DNA of 8,104 bases from Synechococcales cyanobacterium 340R_concoct_173_sub. GTDB lineage: Bacteria > Cyanobacteriota > Cyanobacteriia > Leptolyngbyales > Leptolyngbyaceae. The position numbers and the translations under genes are program-made. The DNA lies in assembly GCA_025354065.1 (NCBI GenBank), contig JANXNM010000552.1, forward strand, positions 1 to 8,104, in the 5' to 3' direction. Shown piece by piece: positions 1 through 6,115 of the stretch (position 1 is its first letter; each line of letters starts with the position of its first letter). Below the pieces are notes generated by a model. That model searched no databases, was not told where the DNA came from, and worked only from the letters and a program-made list of their open reading frames with translations.

Positions 1-309
1 AGTAATTTCATTGTTTGGAGTTACTGCTTTTTTATTTTAATATTCAACTCGATCGGTCAATTCTCGCCAAAGCATTCAAATGTGAACTCCTCACCCAAGA
101 CCTAACCGACGAGACTTTGAGCGTACTTCCAGATCGCATTAGGGACGATAGTCTAGAACCGACTGGAGGTTGTTTATCGATCGTCTTAACTTCCTAAAAG
201 TCAACCGATTCAAGAAGTCGTAAAACATCCTGTGGCGCTAGCCGATTTGTCATACACTACTGTTAATCAACCTCTAACGTCCTTGTTCATCTAAATAGAT
301 CCATCCCGC
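1..309. other. Upstream stretch without a supportable gene
   Basis: I see no convincing gene here. A 60-codon frame opens with TTG at 15 and ends at 197, but it has no ribosome binding site, begins just after an in-frame stop at 3-5, and its product resembles no family I recognise. Another frame is open from base 1 and ends near base 39 with a short hydrophobic stretch; it could be the last residues of an upstream membrane protein, but that is too little to call. The last 110 bases before the ATG at 310 should carry the promoter of the three-gene operon. TTGTCA at 247-252 resembles a -35 element, but no good -10 box lies at the right distance. Confidence 0.5.
172..189 (+). repeat. Left copy of 18-base direct repeat flanking the operon
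   Basis: GTTTATCGATCGTCTTAA at this position matches 2293-2310 at 17 of 18 bases in the same orientation; the 13th base is T here and A there. The two copies bracket the three-gene operon. The core holds the CGATCG palindrome, which is over-represented in this genome, so part of the match could be chance. The similarity does not extend far on either side. Confidence 0.4.
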
Positions 310-1200
310 ATGGAAAAACGCATCTATGTCCCTACAATTTATACGTCTGGGCATCTCCAACAACTGTTGACAATCTTGAACCAGTTTCTTACTGACTCAC
401 GCGCCACCGATATCATTCTTGATTTCAGTAAATGTACTTTTCTAGCTCAAAACGCTGTGGCTGTGATAGGCGGTATGGCCTCCTTCTTAGAATTACACGG
501 TAGCTCCCTAACCTTGGATCTGGAAACACTTGTATCAAAAATCAATATAAATCTAGCTCAAAATGGGTTGCTAAATCATCTCGGATATCCACACACACCA
601 TGGGATGGAAATTCGATCCCGTTTCGCCATGATCTATTGCTGGATAAGGAGGCCATCGCATGTTATCTCAATGAACACTGGCTAGGAAAAGGGTGGCTGA
701 ACATCAGTAAAGAGCTAAAAGAGCATATTGTCTGCAAAGTAATCGAGATTTATGGGAACGCATTTGACCATAGCCATTCAGACCTTGGTGTTTTTAGTTG
801 TGGTCAGTATTACCCCAATAAAAAACAGCTTAAACTCACTATTCTTGACCTAGGAGTAGGCATACCAGCTAATGTCCGCAAGTTTCAAGCCATTCCAGAT
901 TTACCTGAGGCAGATGCTATCAAATGGGCTTTCCAGCAAGGAAACAGCACAAAACTTACACCAAAAATGGCGCGAGGTAATGGATTGGACATCATTAAGT
1001 CGTTTATCCAAAAGAATCAAGGAGGGAAGCTAGAAATCTACAGTCATGGAGGAATAGCTAAGATTACACAAGATAATGATGAATACGGAAGACAAGACAT
1101 CCCTTTTCAGGGCACAATAGTAAATATAAATTTAGTGTGCGACTCGAAATATTATCTTCTCGATTCAGAACTTCAGAAGCAAGACCAACCATTTTTCTAG
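310..1200 (+). CDS. GHKL-type ATP-binding protein with STAS-like N-terminal half
   Basis: First gene of the operon, 296 residues. The C-terminal half carries the Bergerat ATP-binding fold shared by histidine kinases, anti-sigma kinases, GyrB, Hsp90 and MutL. Visible motifs are the N box with E146, N150 and D153-H154-S155, the G1 box DLGVGIP at 180-186, the G2 box GNGLDII at 223-229, and a terminal GT (268-269) before the last strand. Residues about 33-72 look like a STAS-type strand-helix unit (ILDFSKCTFLAQNAV), but the position matching the phosphorylated serine of SpoIIAA-like STAS proteins is not serine. There is no transmembrane segment, sensor domain or phosphoacceptor histidine box, so it is not a classical sensor kinase. 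It is probably cytoplasmic and acts on, or together with, the STAS-like protein encoded 18 bases downstream. Kinase versus conformational ATPase activity cannot be decided from sequence. The start at 310 gives the full N-terminal unit but has only a weak ribosome binding site. The gene contains no CGATCG, unlike most of the window. Confidence 0.85.
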   Translation: MEKRIYVPTIYTSGHLQQLLTILNQFLTDSRATDIILDFSKCTFLAQNAVAVIGGMASFLELHGSSLTLDLETLVSKININLAQNGLLNHLGYPHTPWDGNSIPFRHDLLLDKEAIACYLNEHWLGKGWLNISKELKEHIVCKVIEIYGNAFDHSHSDLGVFSCGQYYPNKKQLKLTILDLGVGIPANVRKFQAIPDLPEADAIKWAFQQGNSTKLTPKMARGNGLDIIKSFIQKNQGGKLEIYSHGGIAKITQDNDEYGRQDIPFQGTIVNINLVCDSKYYLLDSELQKQDQPFF

Positions 1201-1203
1201 ACC

Positions 1204-1210
1204 AGGAGGT
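1204..1210 (+). promoter_or_regulatory. Strong Shine-Dalgarno for the STAS-like gene
   Basis: AGGAGGT lies 8 bases before the ATG at 1219, within the 18-base gap after the first gene's stop. It is the best ribosome binding site in the operon. By contrast, neither the first nor the third gene has a clear one. This suggests that the STAS-like protein is made at a higher rate than its neighbours. Confidence 0.75.
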
Positions 1211-1218
1211 AAGCAATT

Positions 1219-1572
1219 ATGGTGTGTAAATCAGTAACTGTTTCAGAACTAATTGGTAGCTACGGTATAACTCTGGATGATGGGCGCGCAGTCTATGCAG
1301 CTATCCAGACTCTTTTAGCCCAAGGTAATATTGTTACCCTAGATTTTCAGGATGTAACGCTTTTTGCATCTCCATTTTTCAACGCCGCGATCGGTCAGCT
1401 TCTTGCAGAATTTAAATCTGACTACCTCAACGAGCATCTCCACTTCGACAACCTGTCATCAGCCGGACATGGGACATTACGTCAAGTCCTCAAAAATGCA
1501 AAGGCTTATTACAACAACGAACTCACTCGTGAAGCTGTCGATCGTGTCCTCCATGAAGCTGCGATCGCCTAA
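1219..1572 (+). CDS. STAS-like domain protein (DUF4325 type)
   Basis: Second gene of the operon, 117 residues, a single domain. The strand VTLDFQDVTLFASPFFNAAI (39-58) followed by a helix matches the core of STAS and STAS-like (DUF4325) domains. S51 lines up with the serine that is phosphorylated in SpoIIAA/RsbV-type anti-anti-sigma factors. The later segment around 76-94, with TLRQVLKNAKAYY, is typical of the DUF4325 group. In the classical systems a GHKL kinase phosphorylates the STAS protein and so controls which partner it binds. Lying between a GHKL ATPase gene and a PIN gene, this protein is the natural candidate for the switch or antitoxin-like partner, although no sigma factor is encoded nearby. 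It has a strong ribosome binding site. Its stop is 5 bases before the next ATG. The family call is firm; the role is inferred. Confidence 0.85.
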   Translation: MVCKSVTVSELIGSYGITLDDGRAVYAAIQTLLAQGNIVTLDFQDVTLFASPFFNAAIGQLLAEFKSDYLNEHLHFDNLSSAGHGTLRQVLKNAKAYYNNELTREAVDRVLHEAAIA

Positions 1573-1577
1573 CTCCG

Positions 1578-2267
1578 ATGTCATACAGGCCACCCACTGT
1601 CCGAGCAACCGTCATTGACATCACAAGCGATCAATCAAGAGAGGGCGATCGCTTTTTAGTAGATACCCAAGTCTGGTACTGGCTTACCTACTCCCGAAGT
1701 CAAAATACCACTCAACCACCCCAAAACTATCAAGTTGAGCAATATCCAACTTACATTCGACAATCGATTGCGGCTAAGAGCAATCTCCTGTGGTCAGGAC
1801 TAGCCATCACAGAACTCATCACTCTAATTGAAAAAAGCGAATATGATATCTTTTGTCAAGAACAAAAACTAGCCAAGAAAACCTTCTCCATGAAAAACTA
1901 TCGCCATAGTGAACCTGAAGCCCGGTCGGAGCAAGTCATCCCAGAAATTAACGCGGCATGGGAAATAATCCAAGGAATCGGAAATTGTCTAGAAGCACAT
2001 GTAACTCAAAAATTTATCATACAAAGCATTGCCAATTTAAACATTCAAGCAACAGACGGTTATGACACTTTAATGATTAGTTCAGCCAAAGCTATAGGAG
2101 TGACTCAAATCATCACAGATGACATTGATTTCATAACAGTCCCCAGAATACAAGTTTTCACAGCCAACCCAAAAGCATTAGCCACCGCAAAGAACCAAAA
2201 TAAACTTATTAGTCGATCGGTCATATCAAAAGCACAAGTACCTAAACTCAATCCTAAAAAAGCATAG
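1578..2267 (+). CDS. PIN-domain-like protein, putative RNase
   Basis: Third gene of the operon, 229 residues. PIN domains are metal-dependent RNases with three or four conserved acidic residues. Here the expected pattern is present: D29 in FLVDTQVWYW, E79 in the helix LAITELITLIEK, D163 in DGYDTLMISSAKAIG, and D181/D182/D184 in the strand IITDDIDF, followed by the usual VFTANP end. The catalytic set looks intact. The stretch between E79 and D163 (about 84 residues) is longer than in compact VapC toxins of about 130 residues and is rich in charged residues; it may be a partner-binding or substrate-choosing insert. About 30 residues follow the PIN core. The ATG lies 5 bases after the STAS-like stop with no Shine-Dalgarno, so translation probably depends on ribosomes finishing the previous gene. 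This keeps the nuclease at or below the level of its neighbour. No VapB-type DNA-binding antitoxin is encoded beside it. Target RNA unknown. Confidence 0.75.
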   Translation: MSYRPPTVRATVIDITSDQSREGDRFLVDTQVWYWLTYSRSQNTTQPPQNYQVEQYPTYIRQSIAAKSNLLWSGLAITELITLIEKSEYDIFCQEQKLAKKTFSMKNYRHSEPEARSEQVIPEINAAWEIIQGIGNCLEAHVTQKFIIQSIANLNIQATDGYDTLMISSAKAIGVTQIITDDIDFITVPRIQVFTANPKALATAKNQNKLISRSVISKAQVPKLNPKKA

Positions 2268-2292
2268 TGTCAGGATAGAAGGAATTGCGATA

Positions 2293-2310
2293 GTTTATCG
2301 ATCGACTTAA
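2293..2310 (+). repeat. Right copy of 18-base direct repeat flanking the operon
   Basis: GTTTATCGATCGACTTAA lies 25 bases after the PIN gene stop, in the short gap before the convergent metallo-hydrolase gene. It differs from the copy at 172-189 by one base. A small inverted repeat, CGATA-GTT-TATCG (2288-2300), overlaps its left end. No strong terminator hairpin is seen in this 64-base gap. Confidence 0.4.
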
Positions 2311-2331
2311 AATCCATGAACTCGATCGGAC

Positions 2332-3276
2332 CTATTTTGCCGCCATAGCAGGAATAGACTGTGCCGCCATTTCCGTATCTGGTTCTAGCTCCGAAAGCGG
2401 ATGATAGACAATTTCTGCATCTTCTTGGCCCACGAGATTAATGACCATCCCTTCCCGAGCCAAACAAGCCCCCGGATAAGCCGCCTTAACTTCCATCTCC
2501 ATAGATTCGAGAAACTCATCCTCATGGTCTGGATCATGGTGGAACATAATCGGATGCTTAACCTTGGCCGCTTTGGCTAACCGTAACGCCTCTTGCCAAG
2601 TGGAATGTCCCCAGCCGCGCCGCGAAGACACCTCATCGTGATACTCCTCATCCGTATAACAAGCGTCATAGATCAACACATCTGCATCGCGGCACAGGTG
2701 TACAAGATTTTCATCTAAATGATCGCCATAGTGTTCAGTATCTGTCGCATAAACCGCACTACGACCATTCCAGCTCACACGGTAGCCCAGAGCCGTATTG
2801 GGATGATTGAGCGACCCCATTTCGACCGTCACCCCATTCCCTAAGTCAATCACTTGGCCGGGAAACACATCATGGAACTGGAGATCTCCCTGCATGACTT
2901 GCATAGGAACGGGAAAGTTTGGGTGGAGCATTTGATCGCTTAGGCGCTGCTTCATGGTCGCTCCGTTGGGTGCAACTCCGCCGTAGATATGAAATCGATT
3001 GGCGGAGATAAAGGCAGGCCGAAAAAATGGAAAGCCTTGGATATGGTCCCAGTGTGAATGGCTAAAGAACAGATGGCCCTCGATCGGCGTTTCTTTTAAA
3101 AGCTGTTGACCCAAAACCCGCAGCCCTGTCCCGCCATCAAAAATCAGCCGTTTCCCCGCCACCCGCATTTCGACACACGACGTATTGCCCCCGAACCGAA
3201 CCGTGGATGGCCCTGGAGTAGCGACGCTTCCACGAACGCCCCAAAATTGAACCGCAAACTCTGTTGAGTGAACCAT
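2332..3276 (-). CDS. Metallo-beta-lactamase-fold hydrolase
   Basis: A 314-residue cytoplasmic enzyme of the MBL superfamily, in the group that begins FWGVRGSVATPG and is related to cyclic-nucleotide phosphodiesterases and RNase Z-like hydrolases. The metal-binding signature HSHWDH is at 73-78. The other expected ligands are visible: H158 in NHP, D179 in YATDTEH, and H246 in FHHDPDH. D47-G-G-T near the N-terminus and GWGHST (221-226) are further group hallmarks. Two metal ions, usually zinc, are expected. The substrate cannot be named; a phosphodiester is likely for this group. There is no signal peptide. The ATG at 3276 is preceded by a GGGAA stretch and starts directly at the conserved first strand. 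The gene is convergent with the PIN operon (64-base gap) and 318 bases downstream of ppa on the same strand, so it probably has its own promoter. Confidence 0.88.
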   Translation of the reverse strand: MVHSTEFAVQFWGVRGSVATPGPSTVRFGGNTSCVEMRVAGKRLIFDGGTGLRVLGQQLLKETPIEGHLFFSHSHWDHIQGFPFFRPAFISANRFHIYGGVAPNGATMKQRLSDQMLHPNFPVPMQVMQGDLQFHDVFPGQVIDLGNGVTVEMGSLNHPNTALGYRVSWNGRSAVYATDTEHYGDHLDENLVHLCRDADVLIYDACYTDEEYHDEVSSRRGWGHSTWQEALRLAKAAKVKHPIMFHHDPDHEDEFLESMEMEVKAAYPGACLAREGMVINLVGQEDAEIVYHPLSELEPDTEMAAQSIPAMAAK

Positions 3277-3594
3277 TTCCCGACTCTTAATCCGCTTAAT
3301 GCAGCAATAATAAACCTAGCCCTTAGCGTACCCATTTGAGCTGATAGATGTCCATATTTAGGAATAAACTGCACGTTCAGGCGCTTATCATTCCATTTCT
3401 ATGGATCTAGCAGTAGTGCACTATACCGAGTAAATTGCTCGAATCAGGACTGTTCTCAATTTTAGCGCTAATGATTCTAGATTGTGAGTATGAACTAAAA
3501 GGCAGCACGATCGCCTTTAGATACTATGCTGCCTTTTAGTTGGATTGTCTGTGATCTGAGTCGGTTAGGCCATAGGATTAGCCGATTAGTAAGT
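3277..3594. other. Intergenic region between ppa and the hydrolase gene
   Basis: These 318 bases lie between the ppa stop and the start of the hydrolase gene, both on the minus strand. The ppa-proximal part holds a strong inverted repeat, listed separately. The hydrolase-proximal part should hold its promoter. The minus strand has TATAGT at 3420-3425, a fair -10 box, but no good -35 match and a leader of about 135 bases. I see no gene in either strand. A frame ending within the hydrolase gene (up to 3374, minus) is a shadow. Confidence 0.5.
3493..3541 (-). terminator. Perfect 15-bp inverted repeat, likely ppa terminator
   Basis: The arms 3493-3507 (AACTAAAAGGCAGCA) and 3527-3541 are exact reverse complements with a 19-base loop. 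It lies 54 bases after the ppa stop on the ppa strand, so it is the obvious stop point for that transcript. The 3' arm carries TTTT, but no separate long T tract follows. The loop contains a third related element (GCCTTTAG at 3513-3520) that could pair with the same arm instead, so two hairpins compete. Confidence 0.6.
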
Positions 3595-4104
3595 CTATTG
3601 GGCAGCTTTAATGCATTTCTCGACTAGAGGCAGCACGGCATCGACATCTTTCCAGCCCAAGACTTCAACGGCTTTTTTCTCTAGATTCTTGTAGGTCTTA
3701 AAGAACTCAGAAATTTCGTCAAGGCGATGCTGGGGAATATCTTTGAGGGACTTCACATGGGCGTAGCGAGGATCTTTGTCGGGGACGCAGAGGATTTTCT
3801 CATCCCGATCGCCGCCGTCAATCATTTCCATCATGCCGATCGGGCGCGCTGCGATCACACAACCTGGGAAGGTCGGTTCGTCCATGATCACCATGCCATC
3901 AAGTGGGTCGCCATCGTCTGCCAAGGTGTTGGGAATGAAGCCGTAGTCGTAGGGATACACGACGCTTGAGGACAGGACACGATCGAGAGCTAATGCACCA
4001 AGGTCTTTGTCAAATTCATACTTATTTTTGCTTCCGGCTGCGATTTCAATCAGCACGTTGAGTAAGCCGGGTTTTGGCTGGGCGGGAATACGAGTCAGGT
4101 CCAT
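3595..4104 (-). CDS. ppa: Inorganic pyrophosphatase, class A
   Basis: Hydrolyses pyrophosphate to two phosphates in the cytoplasm, pulling biosynthetic reactions such as nucleic acid and activated-sugar synthesis forward; requires magnesium. The protein has 169 residues, normal for bacterial family I enzymes. The signature DGDPLD is at 64-69 with metal ligands D64, D66 and D69. Other active-site residues are visible: K28 and E30 in KNKYEFDK, R42, Y54 in PYDYGF, D96 and D101 in DGGDRDEK, K103, and Y137-K138 near the C-terminus. All are intact. The ATG at 4104 begins [10 protein letters not shown], which suits the family. It is divergent from the gene at 4226 with a 121-base shared control region, and a strong hairpin follows its stop. 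The minus strand has TACAAT at 4150-4155 as a possible -10 box. Confidence 0.96.
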   Translation of the reverse strand: MDLTRIPAQPKPGLLNVLIEIAAGSKNKYEFDKDLGALALDRVLSSSVVYPYDYGFIPNTLADDGDPLDGMVIMDEPTFPGCVIAARPIGMMEMIDGGDRDEKILCVPDKDPRYAHVKSLKDIPQHRLDEISEFFKTYKNLEKKAVEVLGWKDVDAVLPLVEKCIKAAQ

Positions 4105-4193
4105 GCGTACTTCTCTAATATTTTACGGGTCTTTTAGTTGCCGTGTTCGATTGTAGGGGAATACTGAGTATATCTACTATCTTTTTGAGCGAC

Positions 4194-4199
4194 TATAAT
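4194..4199 (+). promoter_or_regulatory. Perfect -10 box for the gene at 4226
   Basis: TATAAT matches the sigma-70 -10 consensus exactly and lies 26 bases before the ATG at 4226, predicting a leader of about 20 bases. No recognisable -35 element is found 16-18 bases upstream. It may be a cyanobacterial promoter that relies on an activator, or a chance match. Confidence 0.45.
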
Positions 4200-4225
4200 C
4201 AAGCTCACATTCATGCCTGGAATCT

Positions 4226-4843
4226 ATGGGAAAGTTTTACGTTAATTTCTCGGTGAAATCATCGAATCAGCAGCAGTTGGTAGCTGTTTTACAGGGTGCT
4301 GGACGGGTGGCGATCGTCTCTCCGCCTCAAGCGGGCTATGTGGTTGTCTATGACGAGGAGACCGATCGGCAGGCATTAGCTTCGATCGTCTTGATTGGGA
4401 ATTTGTTATCTCAATCTCTAAACGTATCTGTATTAGGAACGTTGAATCATGACGATCGGATTTTGCGGTATTGGCTTTTTGAGGCAGGGGCGATCGTGGA
4501 TGCCTATGATTCCAGACCTGATTATTTTGATAAGTTCTTTTTAGATTTGAATGAGGAGGACGATGATGAAATGAAAGATATTGATACAACTCAGCTTAGT
4601 CGGCCTGAAAAATTGAGAAATTGCTTAAAATTAAATCTCGACCTAGTAAAAACGAAAAAAATTTTGCGCAACAAATATCCATCGGAAACAATCCGACATC
4701 AAGCTTTTGCGACAGAATTGGGATTACCTGATTGGTCTGTTGGCGTAGGTTACTACGATGTTCCTAAATTGCAAAGAACGATCGCAAACACTAAATTAAT
4801 TGATTTGAAGGGACAAAAATTTATTTATATTGACAATGTATAG
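4226..4843 (+). CDS. Uncharacterised 205-residue protein
   Basis: I do not recognise the family. The protein is soluble, with no signal peptide or membrane segment. Residues 1-100 alternate short strands and helices and end with YWLFEAGAIVDAYDSRPDYF (about 82-101), probably the most conserved part. A strongly acidic linker, DLNEEDDDEMKD (about 106-118), separates this from a C-terminal part rich in lysine and leucine (about 125-205). That part includes KLRNCLKLNLDLVKTKKILR and a G-L-P-D-W stretch. The two-part layout suggests an N-terminal ligand or partner domain and a helical C-terminal domain. About six CGATCG copies show a composition native to this genome. The ATG at 4226 follows a perfect -10 box; an earlier ATG at 4213 is in another frame and quickly stops. 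The next gene starts 111 bases later, so the two need not be co-transcribed. Confidence 0.8.
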   Translation: MGKFYVNFSVKSSNQQQLVAVLQGAGRVAIVSPPQAGYVVVYDEETDRQALASIVLIGNLLSQSLNVSVLGTLNHDDRILRYWLFEAGAIVDAYDSRPDYFDKFFLDLNEEDDDEMKDIDTTQLSRPEKLRNCLKLNLDLVKTKKILRNKYPSETIRHQAFATELGLPDWSVGVGYYDVPKLQRTIANTKLIDLKGQKFIYIDNV

Positions 4844-4877
4844 AAATACCATCGCCCCTTTCCCAAAACAATCACAA

Positions 4878-4889
4878 TTTTCCGGAAAA
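4878..4889. promoter_or_regulatory. 12-base palindrome upstream of the exported-protein gene
   Basis: TTTTCCGGAAAA is a perfect palindrome, 65 bases before the ATG at 4955, in the 111-base gap between two genes on the plus strand. Its size and place would suit a dimeric repressor or activator site. It has no loop and is short, so it is unlikely to be a terminator. It could be chance. Confidence 0.3.
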
Positions 4890-4954
4890 ATCCAGAATAA
4901 GTTGAGAATACTAGGTGATAGAGAAGAACCAACAACCGTATTTTAAGGAACATT

Positions 4955-5809
4955 ATGAAGATTATGATCATGGTCAGGGGGACGATTGCAGGATTGCTGA
5001 TGACCTGTACGATCGCCATTCCGCCGACCTACGCAACGACGACCCCTAAATCCATTGCATTAGGGATTGCTTTGGAACCCCCAGAAGATTCACGATCGGA
5101 CCGATCGCCTTGGCAATTAATCAAGGCCAAGACGGACAAAGGGATGTCCTACAATGAATTTCGCCAATTTGCATTAAGGAATGGTTGGGATCCACTACCC
5201 GATGCCAATTGCAAACCTAAGGTCGGGGGAACGGCGGAGATTTGTAAAACAAGACCTGAAACATCTGCCTGTAGTGGGGATGGCTATTGTCTTTTTAATT
5301 TTCAACATCGCGTCAAAGATGTGGCGATTAAGATTAGTACCTATGGCGATCGGATTCGATGGACGAAGTATACTCGAAAGCCAAAAGTCGAAATGGCTTC
5401 TGAACGCTGTCCTTCGGAGAATTTTACTGAATTTTTAACTGCTTTTTCTAAGGATAAATCAATTAGAACTCAATTCATGATGCCTAAAATTCGGGTGGTT
5501 GAATTGATTGATGATGAGAATGGCTTTCGAGATAAAGTGATCTTTGTTCCTAAAGAGGAATATCAAGGGTTTGATCTAACTTATCAGAATAATTCTTTTT
5601 ATTATACTGATAGCAATGGTCAATTGTATTCAAAGCTAACTGTGAGCTATGAATCTGAGCGGGCCAGAAATAGACTGAATATTGTCAAGCAAGGCAATGA
5701 CTATTTTGTAAGTACTCGAATTAACATGTCTGAAGGGAACTCTTGGTTATTCAAACGCAGTGGCGATTGTTGGTCGTTAGCGGAAGATCCTGAAGCGCCC
5801 AGCCCATAG
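4955..5809 (+). CDS. Exported cysteine-containing protein of unknown function
   Basis: A 284-residue protein with a signal peptide: basic start MKIMIMVR, a hydrophobic core at about 9-22, and a likely cut after TYA at 27. It should therefore act in the periplasm or outside the cell. The first mature domain (about 60-130) has SYNEFRQFALRNGWDPL followed by four cysteines: C86, C97 in EICKTRPE, and C106 and C112 in CSGDGYC. These probably form two disulfides. A second part (about 165-284) is rich in beta strands and aromatic residues and ends with a further cysteine pair member in GDCWSL. I recall similar GW-P...C...CSGDGYC segments in secreted hypothetical proteins but know no function. AAGGA at 4945-4949 is a suitable ribosome binding site 5 bases before the ATG. 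Internal ATGs at 4964 and 4970 would still leave most of the signal peptide. Confidence 0.85.
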   Translation: MKIMIMVRGTIAGLLMTCTIAIPPTYATTTPKSIALGIALEPPEDSRSDRSPWQLIKAKTDKGMSYNEFRQFALRNGWDPLPDANCKPKVGGTAEICKTRPETSACSGDGYCLFNFQHRVKDVAIKISTYGDRIRWTKYTRKPKVEMASERCPSENFTEFLTAFSKDKSIRTQFMMPKIRVVELIDDENGFRDKVIFVPKEEYQGFDLTYQNNSFYYTDSNGQLYSKLTVSYESERARNRLNIVKQGNDYFVSTRINMSEGNSWLFKRSGDCWSLAEDPEAPSP

Positions 5810-5853
5810 CTTAAGTGAGGTTAAAGAAAGCCATTCCCCAAAAGATACAAACT

Positions 5854-5883
5854 CATCGATCGTAATTTTGGTTACGATCGATG
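5854..5883. terminator. Perfect 12-bp hairpin between convergent genes
   Basis: CATCGATCGTAA (5854-5865) and its exact reverse complement (5872-5883) surround the 6-base loop TTTTGG. The hairpin lies 44 bases after the stop at 5809 and faces the convergent SH3 gene, so it could end transcripts from both sides. There is no long T tract on either strand. Each arm contains CGATCG. Confidence 0.55.
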
Positions 5884-5902
5884 GCTATCAAGATCAAAAT
5901 CA

Positions 5903-6115
5903 TTAACGAAATTGGCTAGAATCAATTACACCTAGTTTTCCGCAAGCATCTGTATATTGCCAATTACCATTCTGGCCATAGTTGTAAATGCCATAGGTTG
6001 TAATTGTTTTCGTATTCTGAATGGTACAAATGGTCGATCGATTGATCTTACAATTTCGCAACGATCGTTCAATTAGCTGGGCAGGTAATAATGCAACCTT
6101 TCGGCCAAATAGAAA
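5903..6115 (-). pseudogene. Start-less coding-like frame after the SH3 gene
   Basis: On the minus strand a frame is open from 6115 to the stop at 5903-5905, about 70 codons, overlapping the end of the SH3 gene in another phase. Its latter part reads like real protein: ICTIQNTKTITTYG, then IYNYGQNGNWQYTDACGKLG. It has no ATG or GTG start with a ribosome binding site. A one-base shift between 6115 and 6069 would join it to the SH3 protein. It may be a C-terminal extension lost by an indel, the remains of a separate small secreted protein, or chance. The ordered aromatic, glycine and cysteine pattern argues against chance. Confidence 0.4.

Noticed and set aside
15..197. Possible 60-residue gene with TTG start
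   Set aside because: No ribosome binding site, an in-frame stop just upstream, and no family resemblance; too weak to call a gene.
310..1200. ATPase as a classical two-component sensor kinase
   Set aside because: No phosphoacceptor histidine box, sensor domain, membrane segment or response regulator gene nearby.
1364..1618. Serine/threonine-rich frame overlapping the STAS-like gene
   Set aside because: Shadow of the real gene in another frame, with biased composition and no ribosome binding site.
3727..3969. Plus-strand frame inside ppa
   Set aside because: Antisense shadow of a fully conserved pyrophosphatase gene.
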